A DNA stretch of 64,000 bases, taken from positions 2,532,501 through 2,596,500 of the forward strand of contig NC_134683.1 in assembly GCF_024713945.1 (NCBI RefSeq), in the 5' to 3' direction. This document shows, one piece after another, positions 23,157 through 36,900 of the stretch; position 1 is the first letter of the stretch; every line of letters starts with the position of its first letter. A program made the translations under genes and the position numbers. The notes beneath the pieces were generated by a model. That model was not told the DNA's origin. It saw only the letters and a program-made list of their open reading frames with translations, and searched no databases. The stretch comes from Dermatophagoides farinae (taxonomy: Eukaryota; Arthropoda; Arachnida; Sarcoptiformes; Pyroglyphidae).

Positions 23157-26100
23157 AACGAACGTTGGATTCAAAAGAATCGTAATCGTTAGCCTTTTTC
23201 AATTGTTATTTCATCCATTTATTCTTGTTTCGAAATAAAAGTCAGCAAAAATAAAAACGAAAAAAAAATCAATCGAATCTTTGCATCGATTGTTGTTACG
23301 ATATTATTGCCTTATTTACCAGACACACACACTTTTTTTGTTTTTGTTTTCCATTTCAATTTTCTTCATAACATCATCAGCATCTTTTTTTTCTTTCTTT
23401 CTTATTTCTTACTTTTTTTCTGCTCAATTTTCTTTCATTTGTGTGCTAAATTGTTCATGTATTATACTGAATTGCTGTTGCTTGGTCATTGTTTGTAGAT
23501 TGGGCGGTGAGTCTTATTAAAGGAAAAAATTTTCTCGATTGTTGTTGTTGTTGTTGTTGTGTGGCCACACACACTGAACAATAAGTAAAACAAGAAAGGG
23601 AAAAAATAACGAATTTAGCCAATCATTTTTATATATAAATGTCGGCGGTCCAAGTAAATATCAATCAACCATTTCAATAATTCTTTCGTTCATTTTTTAC
23701 ATTTGTTTTACCCAGATGAAACCATCACTGTTTCTAGTAATGAAGCCCGTTTTTTTTTAGTTGGTTGGTCGGTCGGTCGGTTGTTCCTCGATTCATTTGA
23801 TACACACACACACACACAAACATTCGTCAAGTAAAAGAAATATGAACGTTCCAACATTATGTGTCCGTATGTTCATAACTCTCTATTAGATTGTGCCGGC
23901 CATTTTGCAAACACAAATAATGTGAAAACAAAACAAAAAAAAGGCGAATAGAACCCATAATTGAATGAACCGATGACGATATCAATTTCATATTTTTTTT
24001 TTCGTTTTCATCATTTCTTCATCTTTTTTTTTGTTTTTCTCATTTATTCACCGTGGTGCAGCGCGGTATATTTTTCTTTACTCAGATGTTTTTTTGTTGT
24101 TGTTGTTGAAATTATTTTTTATTTATGGCTTTGGCATTTTTTTTCTATTAAATGTAATGAAATAGCAAAAAAAAAACAATCAAACAAACATTCTCTCGAA
24201 ATTTGAGCCATAGTTTTAATTTCTTTTCTCGTTTTCTTCGTCTTATTTTTTTTTTCTTTCAAGTTCAAATGATAATGATATATATAATATTTAATTCATT
24301 TAGCCAATGTAATACTATAAATCAAAAAAAAAGGAATAGAAAACCGAAAAGAAGAAGAAAAAAGAATCTTTCCAAAGAAACTGGAAAAAAATGATAAAAA
24401 TCCATTGATTGTCTAAATAAAATGATGGCTTCACAGCAGCAATGACACAAAAAAGAGATTAGAACTATAAGAATTGAATGAGAGAGAGAGAGAGAGAAAG
24501 AGAGAAAAGCCAATTTGTCTTCGATCTACGAACTGAACATATTATAACATGAATAATAAATTCTTTGTGTTCCGATGAACGTTGTTCACTGTCTGTATAT
24601 TGTAGGGTTCAGGTTCCGTAAAAAAAAATAAAGAATGTGTCTCTGTGTGTTTAGTGATCAATAATGATGGACAAAAAAAATAAGAAGAAATGGTCTCGAA
24701 AAATATGATGAATTCAGTATATCTACGATATATTTGAACTCATCATCATCATCATCATCATTTGTTTTCATGAAAAAGAAAAGAAAAAAAAGGATAATAA
24801 AGATGTTCGATTCACAACCGATTCGCTGATTCGATAAGTTTTTCTACATCATCATTATTATGACCAGTTTTTTCTTTAGTTGAGTTGATTAGAGTTTTTT
24901 TTTCTTGTTGCTCTAAATCATTTTCTTTTGTTTTTTTTTCAATTATATTCCAACAAAAAACGATAAATTCGACGAATTGTTTTTTTTCGGGGATTGTCAT
25001 GGATTGTGGATCAAAACAAATTCTGTTCGATGAAACAAAAAAACACATGACATTAATGATTGAAATTCTTCAATGTCATTATGAAAATGTGTGTGTGTGT
25101 GTATCGTATCTGATAATCATTTTGGGAAGAAGAAAACATTATCGGATATATGAAATGAACAGAGAAAAAAAAATTCATCGAATCAGGCGAAAACAACTAG
25201 CTAATCAAATGAGTGAATAACTGGAAGAAAAGAAAAAACGACAATAATAAAATCATAGAATCATAATTTTTAAACACGAAAAGAATGAAATACGATTCGA
25301 TTTAATTTTGTTTTTCATATTGTTTGAATTTTTTTTTTGTTTTGTTTCTTCACTCCGTTTCATTGTAAATCCCTTAAGAATTTGGTTCATTTTGATTCTT
25401 CACTTTTTTTTCTTGCTGTTGTTGTTGTTATGTTACAATGAATTTTGATTTGTAAGCTTTTTTTCTATTTCCGATTAAAAAAAAAATCAATCTTTTTTCT
25501 AATCATTTGCAAATGGTCTTTGTTTTTTGTTTTTAATTACAATTTGGATTCTTAAACTGTTTTTTCACAGTGTCACAACATCCACCATTTATCCAACAAA
25601 CACACACACAACACGTGTTTCTTCATTATTAAAGTTCCTGCTTTATATATGACCTTTTTGGAATGAAATTTAAGAAAAAACAAATTCTTAGGGATTCTCA
25701 TCTGTGTAAAGCATATATATTGATGTATTTTTTTCACGATAAACTTTTGAAAGTAAATTTTGTTTCCGATGTCGTTCAGAATCATAATCATAATCATCAT
25801 CATCATCATATCTCTAGGGAAATTTTCTGTGAAAAAAAAATTTCAAACGAATATCAAGAATTTTTTTTTCGTTATCAGAAAATATTATTCTATGATCATC
25901 ATCATCATGGGATGGTGACAAACACACACATACACACTAAAGACTACTTTGACAGAAAAAAAAGTTTTTTGTTTCTAAAATTTTAAAGATCCAGGTTCAC
26001 AATTTTTTTTGTCGACTTGAAATTCCAATTCAGAAAATTTGAAAAAAAACCATCAACATGTCTTTCAGGGTGAGATTTTTCTGATTTACCAGAATATTTA

Positions 26101-28064
26101 AAATCAAAAATATCGATTGATTTGGGTGACAAAAAAATTTTTTTTTCTGTTTTTCCTCGGTTTCAATTTTCAATTATAAATTTTGAATTATTTTAAAATT
26201 TTTAAATTGTTTTCAAATACCAGAAAAAAAACGATACAAATACAGTTATTCTTGTCAGATTCTGAATGACTGATTCTGAATTGTTCGAGCATACACACAC
26301 ACACACATCGAGAACAACCGAAGGAAAAAAACCGGACAAACAATTCGTATGACAAAGTGGACAACAACAACAACAACAACAACAACAACATTACATTAAC
26401 GGAAAAAGAAATGAAGCCAAAAGAAACTATTAGAAAAAAAAGAAAAGAAAAACATTTTGTTCAAAATGGATCAGAAAGAAAGAAAAAATTTCCCGCTACC
26501 ATTTGTGTGTGTGTGTACGTGTATGCAAATACTTTTTTTTGTGATTCGGTCCAATTCATTCAAGAATCAAATGGTGAAAACAATTTTTTTTCTTCTTATT
26601 CTTGTTCATTTTTTTTGTTTCCATTTTGAATTCGTTTCAAAATACAAATATTCACCATTTTCATACTTACCAACGTGTTGTTGATGTCCAGATTATTTGT
26701 AGTGTCTGGACAAACAAAAAAAAAAACTTGCGCCCATCACCACTACCATCACATCATTATTAATGGCTTTTATTATAAGTACAAGTAGCACACACACACA
26801 CCCAAATATTGAAACATCTTTCTTACATTTCTTACATCATCTAAAAGGGGTGTACCCTCACTTGTCTTTATTCTTATTTCACCAAATGTTCTATTTATCT
26901 AATGTTGGTTTTTTGAGGAAGGGGATCTCCACCATCATGGTGACCACTCATTCTATACTACAATGTAGAAATTCACATATCATACATACACACACAATAA
27001 TGTTCCATTATCAATTCTATATATAGAATCTAACAATCAAAAACTATGACTGTTAGGTACGCCAATTTCATTATATTACTTTGGAATGTATTTGGCGCCC
27101 AAAAAAAACAACAACAACAACAATAACAAACGACGATGTGTATATATGTGTCAAATAGTACCATGATCCATTTAATAATGATGGTTATTTCTATATAGAA
27201 ATAATAAATGGAAAACAAAACAAAACAAAAAAAATCCAATCCAATGATTTAAAATGGGGAAAACAAAAGTAAATGAGATGTCGGTAGAAGTGGTATGGTT
27301 GAAACACTGATTCATTAGAGAGAGAGAGAGAAAGAGAGACTGAGAGTAAAAGAATTTTTAAAAAGAGAAAAAAAATCCCAAAAAAAAATCGAGGTGGTGG
27401 TTGATAATAAAAATGATAACGGCACATATACATTTGCACTTACAGCAAACAAACATACACATTCACATTCTGTTAACCGTTGCGTTTAAGCTATTATTCT
27501 TGTTTTGAAGAATAACAACAACAACAACAACAAATTGGGCGTGCGCCATTCATATATTGTCTCAAAACCAAAAAAAACAATTCACCAGTACCAGAATACG
27601 GACTGATACCAAGTTGGTTAGCAAGAGAGTGCGAATCTCAGTGGAAAAAAAAACCTTGTATTCGTGTAAGCCAAATCGAGCCGAACATTTTGCCGATTCA
27701 CATCATACACACAGAATTACATTAGCCATGACATCGACCCAAACATCATCACCATCCGTTTTATGGATCCATGCGTGTGTGTATTTTAAATGATTCTACA
27801 CAGAAGTAGAAAATGAAAATCATTTCAACAACAACAAATTCTTTTCTTCCTCTCTCTCTTATATATCATCTTTATCCTACTTCTACATTTTTTTCAGGGT
27901 CTATTATTTATTTTTGATAGAATTTGAGGTTCCCACAAACAAAAAAAAAGCCAAAGTTTGATATCAAATACCGACTAATTTTGATGCTACTGCCCATATA
28001 TATGTTTTGAATAGTTACTACTCTTCATCTATTAGTATTCTGTTCGGAATACAGCCGACAACAA

Positions 28065-28086
28065 CGACGACGACGACGACGACGAC
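28065..28086 (+). repeat. (CGA)n microsatellite
   Basis: About seven CGA units, an unusually CpG-rich repeat in otherwise AT-rich DNA. Confidence 0.9.
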
Positions 28087-29607
28087 AAAGATCAACTTCC
28101 AAGTTCCAGAAATGATCCAGTAAAATAGTCTCTCTCTGCGTGTGTGTGTGTGCGTGTGTGTTTTTATTTGTTCGACAGAGCGAAAGATTGATAGAGAGAG
28201 AGAGAGAGAAAAAAAAAGTCAAAGCCAACGAAAATGATTTCAAACTGATTTTTTTTTCTTCATTTTATTTCACCGAAATTATCTTACAGTTTTTTTTTGG
28301 ATGTTTTTTTGTTTTCATTTGATCAATAACAAAACAATTGTGTTGTTCGATATTTGATCGGTTAAACATTACAGCACAGAACCAACGGTAGCGGTATCAA
28401 GTTCTCAAGTCAACAGAAAAAAAAGATCAGAATATTTTTTTTTCTCAATTCAATAGAACAAATGGCCATTATATCATTAACATGAACAACAACAATTCCG
28501 ATGAAGAAGAAGAAGAAGAGGAAGAGAATAAAGAAAAAACGAATAAGAAATCATTATGTTCATTATTCTGTTCTTCTTCATTATGTTTGTTTCTACAGTT
28601 CATTTGTTTTTATTTTTATTATTATTATTTCTCGGCTGCTGCTGCTGCTGTTGAAATATAATTCATTTAAAATTTATTGTGTGTAAGTGTGTGCCAGTTT
28701 TCAATTTATTTTACAATTGATCACGATAATAATGAGAAACACCTTTTTTTCTATAATAATTGTTTTTATGAACACAATAAAAAAAAAATATGAAAGAAAA
28801 ACAGCAACAGAAGAAAAAAAAAAGAATTGACAAATCAATTCAATCGACAAATTCGTTTCTTCACCACAGACCATAAACAACTGTGTGATTTAATGGAATT
28901 TTTTTTTTGCTTCTTATTCCACTGAAATCATGAATTTTTGAATTTGTTCCTTTTTTTTCTCTCACTGTGAAAGAATTACGATCATTCAACATTAATGTCC
29001 GATCGACCGAAAATTTTTTTTTTTTTGTTCACTCACTCTCACTTTTTGTCTTCATCTTCAACTTCCTTATACATCTGAATCTGTTCAATCAACCGGATAT
29101 AATTCAAGCAAAGAAAAAGAAGAAGAATTCATGGAAAAAAAACCAACTTAAAAAGAACACATCATTCTATCGTTCATTTTTTTTCCATTCTTTTTTATAT
29201 TCTGCTGTTGTTTAGAGCTTTTTGTTTGTTGTTTTTTTGTCATTCGCATGTTTCAAACAACAACAACAACAGTAAACAGAATTCTGTGTGTGTATTCTAT
29301 ATCATCCTACAACCCTTCTACAATATTGTAAATGTGTTTTAATGAATTCAATAGTGATGGTTGTGCTGATGATGATGATGATGATGAATTCTGTGGATTT
29401 GAATAGAATTTATTTTCTTGATTGTTGTCGTAGTTGTTTTTTTCCATTTTGATTTTCTCGCTATACGAATCGAACGGATATCGATATAATGAAATGTGTG
29501 AAATGAATTTATATATAACAGCACAGCCAATCAACAATATAATATGTGCATATAAAAATAGAATGAATCCCAATGACGATGACAACAGTGATTAGAATGT
29601 CAACAAA

Positions 29608-29641
<34 letters not shown>

Positions 29642-30056
29642 ACGAAATATTTTCTTAAGGCGACATGGCAAATGAAAAGTGTCGAAAAAATCCCTATATT
29701 TCATTTGTTATTGGTTTGAATAAAAAAATCTGAAAATACAAAACGAATCAATTTGGACTCTGTTTGATGTGGTTTTCTAATTCGATCATTCAATTATTCA
29801 TTGTGAGATTCTGTTTCGATGACCATCTATCTTTTTTTTTTTTTTTTTTTTGGTCACACGGGATTTAGATTCTGTGGTTTTCCATGATTATTGCTATAAA
29901 AATTTATCGTGGATCTTTTTTTTCTATTTTAATGATTAAAAAACAGCAGCAGCCATGGATCAACTAAGATGTGTGCATGTGTCGTGATCCAAAAAAAAAG
30001 AAAGAAAAAAAATTCGAATTGAACCGATTAATTTCGTGACATCGATAACACGGTTA

Positions 30057-30076
30057 GATCGATCGATCGATCGATC
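30057..30076. repeat. (GATC)n self-complementary repeat
   Basis: Four to five tandem GATC units, each its own reverse complement. A related run lies at 42211-42230. Confidence 0.9.
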
Positions 30077-30751
30077 CATCAATTGATTGATTATCTTTTT
30101 TTTCTTCTAATCTATGATTGTGAATCGATAATGATTTTATTTTATCATTTATTTTTTTCCCCATCAAATAATGATCATCTGGAGTTAAGTGAAAAAAAAA
30201 AATTATTACATTTGCTATCACATTATTGTCTGTATATGTTTGTGTTGTCAGTATATATATATATGTAGTCATTCAATCTTACTTTTATCCGGAATTATTT
30301 TTTTTTTCATCAATGTGATTGTAAACAGACAACCGACCGACACATACACAGATAAATGATGATGATGATGGGATTAATGATGAATGGATGTATTCCCAAA
30401 TGTGAATTCCGTGTATATTATTCTTTTTCTGTTCATTTTTGAAATCAAAGTTAAAGTTATCATCATCATCATCATTCTTTAAAGTTTAAATCTATTTGTG
30501 TGAAAAATATGATTCCAACATTCCAACGGTAATGATGACATTATTATTTTTCTATTGTTTGTTTGATGATTGAATAATTAATTTTCCGTTAAATTAATCA
30601 TACTATCACCATCATCAGTGTAATAATCATCATCATTACCATTAATCACGCATTCACAATCAATGAAAAATTTAGCTTAAAAAATATATCAAAGGTCAAA
30701 TTTCCGGTCACGTTTCACCATCATCATTATTCTCGATTATCATTCATCCAT

Positions 30752-30760
30752 TATATAAAT
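30752..30760 (+). promoter_or_regulatory. Possible TATA box for the GPR158-like gene
   Basis: TATATAAAT lies 167 bases before the upstream ATG at 30919 and 223 bases before the main ATG at 30975. The spacing is compatible with a TATA promoter and a 5' leader of about 190 bases, but the region is AT-rich and chance matches are common. Confidence 0.3.
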
Positions 30761-30918
30761 CTGGAATAAATTAATTGATTGAAAAAACAAAACAAAACAA
30801 AACAAAAAAAAATTCAAAATCCACAAAAGCAACGACAACAACTATTTAGTCAGAATTTCCTATTATTCCGATTGATTTTTTTTTCTGAATTCAAAATTGA
30901 TTTGTCCAAAAAACAAAA

Positions 30919-30978
30919 ATGGATAATGATGATCTATCTAACTACGATGAAGATTATTATTATAATAAAAATAAATGA
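30919..30978 (+). CDS. Possible upstream open reading frame of 19 codons
   Basis: An ATG at 30919 opens a 19-codon frame (MDNDDLSNYDEDYYYNKNK). Its TGA stop at 30976-30978 overlaps the first ATG (30975-30977) of the receptor frame in an ATGA arrangement. If this part is transcribed in the leader, the frame could limit or reinitiate translation of the receptor. No conservation can be judged. Confidence 0.3.
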   Translation: MDNDDLSNYDEDYYYNKNK

Positions 30979-33900
30979 TGTTGATGACAATGACAATGAC
31001 AACTAGTATGATGAAAAATTATCTAAAAATGGATATACTTGTACATAATACAATCGTCGATTATAATATAAATATTGGTTGTCATCAATATAGACAACAA
31101 CAACAACAACAACAAAATCAACAACGATCAAATAATCATAATAAACATTGTCGTTTAGGATCATATTCCACTATATTTGATTCAAAAGCAATGTTTAATA
31201 ATGATGATGACAATGGCGATAACAAACAATGTTCATCATCATCATCATCATCGACATCAATATCGACAAATAGCCGATTAAGATATTATTCAATCATTTA
31301 TATAATAATCATTATATTATTATCGCGAATTAATCATAATGATTGTTTAACAACAACAACAACGACAACAACAACAATATCGGCTATTATTACAGCAACT
31401 ATATCTGTATCTGTTTTACAGATACAAACAACAGCGGCAATGATGAAAGCATCTTCGACAACAACAACAACAACAACAACATCATCGCAAACAACACAAA
31501 TGCAATCATATCCGGATACATTCAAAACGTATGATGAATTATTTGATTGGTCATCATCACCATCATCGATGTTGACAATGGCAACGGCAACCGTAACAAC
31601 AAAATCAAACGATGATAATGAATTTGATAATAATCGTTTTAATCAAGATATAAAAACATTGAATCAATTACAAAAACTGCATAATATTAGCGCTATATTA
31701 AAATTTATTGATTCAACAAATAATTTTACTGCCAAAGATTTAATGTATTGTCGTCGTGTTTCATTGAATCAATTGAATTTTACCATTCAAACAAATAATA
31801 ATCAGAATCGAAAACCATCATCGACGACCACTACGACAACAACAACAACAACAAATGTTTATAATCGTTTTGATCAACAAGCCGACATTGCTATACGTAC
31901 ATCACATTTTTTATCAAATTTATTTAGTTTTAAAAATTTACATGAAAATATTTCATTACATTATTTGATTACAAATAAAGATTTTTATTGGTCATTATTA
32001 TTAGCAAATCTACAGAGTGATGATAAAATATTTGGCGCTGGTCTTTCATTTTCCAATCAATTTCTTGATGAAATATTACCAAATTTTAAACATTTTACAC
32101 CATTCATTTATCGTGATCAACATTCAAAACGATTAAATAATACTATTCGTATGAATCTATTTAATCATAATCATCAACATCTACATCAACATGAACAACA
32201 ACAACAACAACAATATTCATCATCATCATCATCATCTGAAAGGGAATATTTTCAATCAGAATGGTATTGGAAATTTGCCTATACTAATTATAGACAAGAA
32301 ATTGTTGATCAATGGAGATCATTACCATCATCATCATTATCGTCAATGACGCATCATTATTTGATTCAACAACAACAACAACAACAATCGAACAATAAAA
32401 ACAATATAAATATTCTTTACAATGGAATGGGTGTATGGTCCAGTCCGTATCTTGACTGTGGTATAACGAAAACATGGCTCATTAGCTACATAGTGCCTTT
32501 TTATGGAATCATTGATGATTCACCTATTTTAATGTAAGTTTTTTTTGTTTTTGATAAATAATGATTAATAATTTTAAAAAAACAACTAAACACACACACA
32601 CACACAAACATTGGACCAATAATAATTGAATCCAATAAAAAAAAAATTTACACCTATCTACATGGAATGTGAAAGTATAGAATTTTCTCACATTCTAGTC
32701 ATTAAGAAGCAAACACGATTCTCTCTCTTTCACACGCACACACACGGACATGAATCTCGAATTTGCTTCTTCTCCATTATTGTATTGTTGTCTGTGTGTG
32801 TATGCGTTATCTAGTCGTTGTGTTTAGTTTTAGGCTCTTTTGCTTTTTTTTTCCTGAAAATCGATTCTTTGACAGCTAATATAATAATGAAATAACTGAT
32901 AGAAATAACTAATGGCGTTATTATTATAAATAAATATATATTACATAACGTCAATGTTTTGAAATTCGAATTGATTAATTTCCATTTGGAAATATGTGTT
33001 TTTCTCTCTTTTTTTCTGATGTGTTTTGCTGTTGACCATTTGCACAAACAAATAAACAAAAGCCTGTGTGTGTGTGTGATATCCAGATTCAAGTGTCACA
33101 ATGAATTTATACAATGTTTCCAAAGGAAATGAATTTTTCTTTCCAATCATATACACACACACACAAATATAATAAATTAGAATTTCACTGGCTTGAATTC
33201 CAGTGGAAAATTTAATTTTAGAAATGAAATTCATCTTTTTTTTTCTTTCTAATGAATAGATTCAATGAATTCATTTTTCGCCATTTAATTTCTACACTTT
33301 TTTTCAAAAAAAAAAAAAAATCATTTCATTCCATAAACCATGATGGCTGTTCTATGACATCTTCCTAAGAATTTTTGTTCCAAAAAATTTTTTCGAATCA
33401 TTATTTTAAAGAATATGATGATGGTAGGAAAAAAATGCACTCAGACAAAAGAACAAATAATTTATGGTGTGTGTATGCGTGAGCGAATTCAATTTTGTTA
33501 AGTTCTTTAACACTACATTCTTTAATTCAAAAATTTTGTTGTTGTTGTTGGTCTATGTTCAATCCGGTATTTGTAAATAACTTTGTTGTTTATGTCAAAG
33601 TCAAAAAAAAAAAAAAAAAAGAAATAAAATACACCTGCCATACTTGCCCCAATTGGATTATTATTATTATTGAATACAAAAAATTACTGGATAAAAAAGA
33701 AAAAAAAGATTCATAGATCCAGGATCAGATTATCAAAATTATTATTATTATTTTTGCTTAATATTTTGGGCCGGTTTTTTTTCGTCGTAGTCGTTGTCGT
33801 CGTCTTATCATTGAATTTTTTTTCCTGGTCCATATTCCGTCCAAACAAACACACACACACACACCACATAAAACCTATATATTTCTATTTTGTTTGAATA

Positions 33901-36900
33901 ATAATAATGTGTATATGTTTGTTAGTTCCCTACCACGCCCATTATTGAACAATAAAAAAAACAAAAAACAAAAACGGCCATTATTAGTTTCAGTATTGAA
34001 TTGTGAATGTTTATATTCCATTCCATTGTATGTTTATTATCATTTTTTGTTTCTTTCGATTCCATTCCATTCGATTCCATCCATTCATTCATCCATCCAT
34101 CCAATGGAATCATTCATCGATTTGATTATGACGAAAAAAAAACAATGAAGAATAAAAATAAATAAATAAATAAAAACTCATTCGATTACTATATACCGGA
34201 AATGATAATGATGATGATATCAATCATATTCGATAATGTGTAAAACTTTTTTTTTTAGAATGATGACTGAAAAAAAAACAAAAAACATAATCAAGATAAC
34301 TGGAATCATCTCAAACACACACACATGCATACATCTATATATTCTCTGGAGATATTTTCATTTTTTTTTCTCTATTTTGAGAATACATCATTATAGAATA
34401 GATTTCATTCATTCATTCAAAAAAAAATCCATTTAATTGTAATGCCAATCACTGAATTTATCTAATATTTGTTTGTATCATTTCAACGGTTCATTGATTA
34501 TCATGATCATGATAACAATGGATAATGGTGTTGATCTGATTCAACTGAACAAAACTCCATTTTATTTTCACTATATTTCACCAAATGATGATGAATGATC
34601 AGTAATAAAAATGATATGTTTAGCGATAATTCAAATTCCATCATCACCAAAGGTTAAGCTTCGACTATGTTATGTTGTTGTTGTTGTTGTTGTTGTTTTT
34701 TATATATATTATCGATGGATAATGTTTTGTTTCAATGTGATACATTCACATCACATGGGGCCATGTTTTTTTTTTTTTTGGTTTAATAATGATGAAGAGA
34801 GAAAAAATAAAATAAAAGTACATTTCTCATATAACTTGAAACAACTTGAAACCATTAGTATAGTAGCATAAATCAAATTGATTAGAATTGTATGAATTCT
34901 GTGGATTCTTTGCACTGTTCCATACCAGATTCGTTTTCTTTATTCGAGTTGAATATAATAAATTGTATTCATTCATGAATTCATTTGAGAGATACACGTG
35001 AGTGAAACAAAATAAGAAGAATAATACTGAAAGAGAAGAAAAAACAAGAGCAAATCCATTTGAACAAGAATTTTGAACCTGAAGAATAAAAACGAAAGAA
35101 AAGAAGAAATTTTTTTCCATTAACATTTCGTTCGGAGACTGAATTACAGAATTCGACCCTATGTTGTTTTTTTTTCATTTTTTTTCACATTTCCAGCATG
35201 GTTTTGATCATCATCATCGTCGTCGTCGTGGTCGTCTTTTCGTACACACCAAGTGCTAAAGTGCTCTATATATATAATATCATAGAGAATCAATTATTTA
35301 AAAATTATTATATGAATTCTGTTCAATGAAACATAATACATCAATAAGAATTTCGAAAAAAACGAACATTTTTTATTCTGTGTAAGGTTTTTCTTTCTTT
35401 TTTTTGTGTGTGTGTATGTTTCCAAATCTTGCTTGCCATTTAAAACATGTTCTTCTTCTTCGTGAATTTCAAAGAAATAACTGGAGAAAAAAAAACATGA
35501 AAAAAAGAGAGAGAGAGAAAACCCAATAAATACTGAATAGAACAAGATAGTCGAAACCAATTAAACTTGAACCAAAAAAAAAAAAAAGAATAAAAACAAA
35601 ATTACATGAACGAGAAACAAAAAAAAATTCATTCTATAATAAGAATTTGTACCAAAAATGAAGAACAGGAATAAAGTGTAAAGATAATGGAGAGAAGAAA
35701 AAAAAATTCATTAAACAAAGACTTGATGCTGCTCAACAACAACAGCAACAACAACGAACAAACAAACGAACAAACGAACGAACGAATGGTGTGTATGTGT
35801 TATGTATTTTTTTTTCCGAGAACAAATGAAATGAAATGAAAAACAAAACAAAAAATTGCCATCAAATTAAAAATAGAATGATGAATCCACACCACCCATA
35901 CGAGAATAAATGAGACAACTGAATTTGAAATGATGTTCATCATCATGATACAGAAACAAAAAAAAAAGAAAAAAGAACAATTTTCTATATGTATTCATGT
36001 CTGTTTGTGGTTGTTCCATTTTTCCAGAAAGAAAGAACAAAAGTACTGACTACATATTTTGACACAAAAAAATAATAATTCTAGATGTGTGAACAATGGA
36101 AGAATAACTGAAGAATTTTTAAAAAAAACACCTTGTTTTCTCAACACTTGAAAAATTCAATTACATTTTGTTGAAATTTTTTCCATTCACAATTTACAAT
36201 TCATAATTAATCACAAACTACTAACCAAATAATGTTGTCAACTAGACAAAAATAACTTGAATTGCATTTTGACTTGAATTTTGTTGAATATTTGACAAAA
36301 AAAATGATAATTTTAAATGCTAATCATTTTAATGTTTGTTTTTCTTTCATTTTCATCATCTGCATTCTGGAACAACTTGAATCATTGTGTAATCATCATC
36401 ATCATTCAATTTGATGGCTCTTGTTCCGTTCATTCATTGCATCATTTTTATTATACGAATACAATCATCAACAAATTCAATCCACTCATAGTGGTTTGGT
36501 ATTTGTCAGCATAAATTTAAAACAAATCGATATGGATCAATGTTCCAATTCAAATTCATTCTTTTCCGATACGCACAAGTGCCATACACCATCTACTCAG
36601 GTTTGTTTTGTATTTTTTTTTTGAATTCAATTTCAGACATATGAAAAAAAAAATTCTCAAACACTTCCGGCTTCAAGTAACATTTTTATTGATTTCGTTT
36701 CGTTTCGTTTTTTTTTTTTTTTGGTTCTCACTTTTAATTTTTTCCCAGAATCCTAATTCTTCATTCGCATTTGATTCTTTTCACTTTTCTTTCCTTCCTT
36801 TTTCATGTTTGTTTTCTTTCTCACTCTCTCTCTCTCTCTCTCTCTCTCACTTTTTTTTCTTGCCAATTCATTTTCTTTATTTTGTTTGGCCCTATTATTT

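Larger units (their letters stand above)
19073..30918. other. Gene-poor 11.8-kb region
   Basis: Read on both strands, I find no frame with family resemblance or with splice-joined exons. All open frames are short and made of simple sequence. Visible structure includes two octamer sites at 20503-20539, (CA)n at 20365-20382 and 23136-23156, a GGTC/GGTT array at 23760-23782, (GA)n at 24481-24497, (CGA)n at 28065-28086, (GATC)n at 30057-30076 and many (CAT)n/(ATG)n tracts. It lies upstream of the GPR158-like receptor, so it may contain that gene's 5' non-coding exons and enhancers. No transposon ends or long terminal repeats were seen. Confidence 0.5.

Noticed and set aside
24630-25220. Several 60-110 codon frames in the gene-poor region
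   Set aside because: They consist of A/T runs and (GT)n-coded Cys-Val repeats, with no consistent frame across them.
27557-27793. 78-codon frame with slightly less repetitive composition, and a D-arm-like GTTGGTTAGCAAGAG near 27614
   Set aside because: No family resemblance and no splice context. For a tRNA, no matching T-arm or acceptor stem could be found nearby.
30057-30076. (GATC)n run as a possible regulatory or methylation cluster
   Set aside because: It is a simple tetranucleotide microsatellite with no nearby gene start, and a similar run occurs at 42211-42230.
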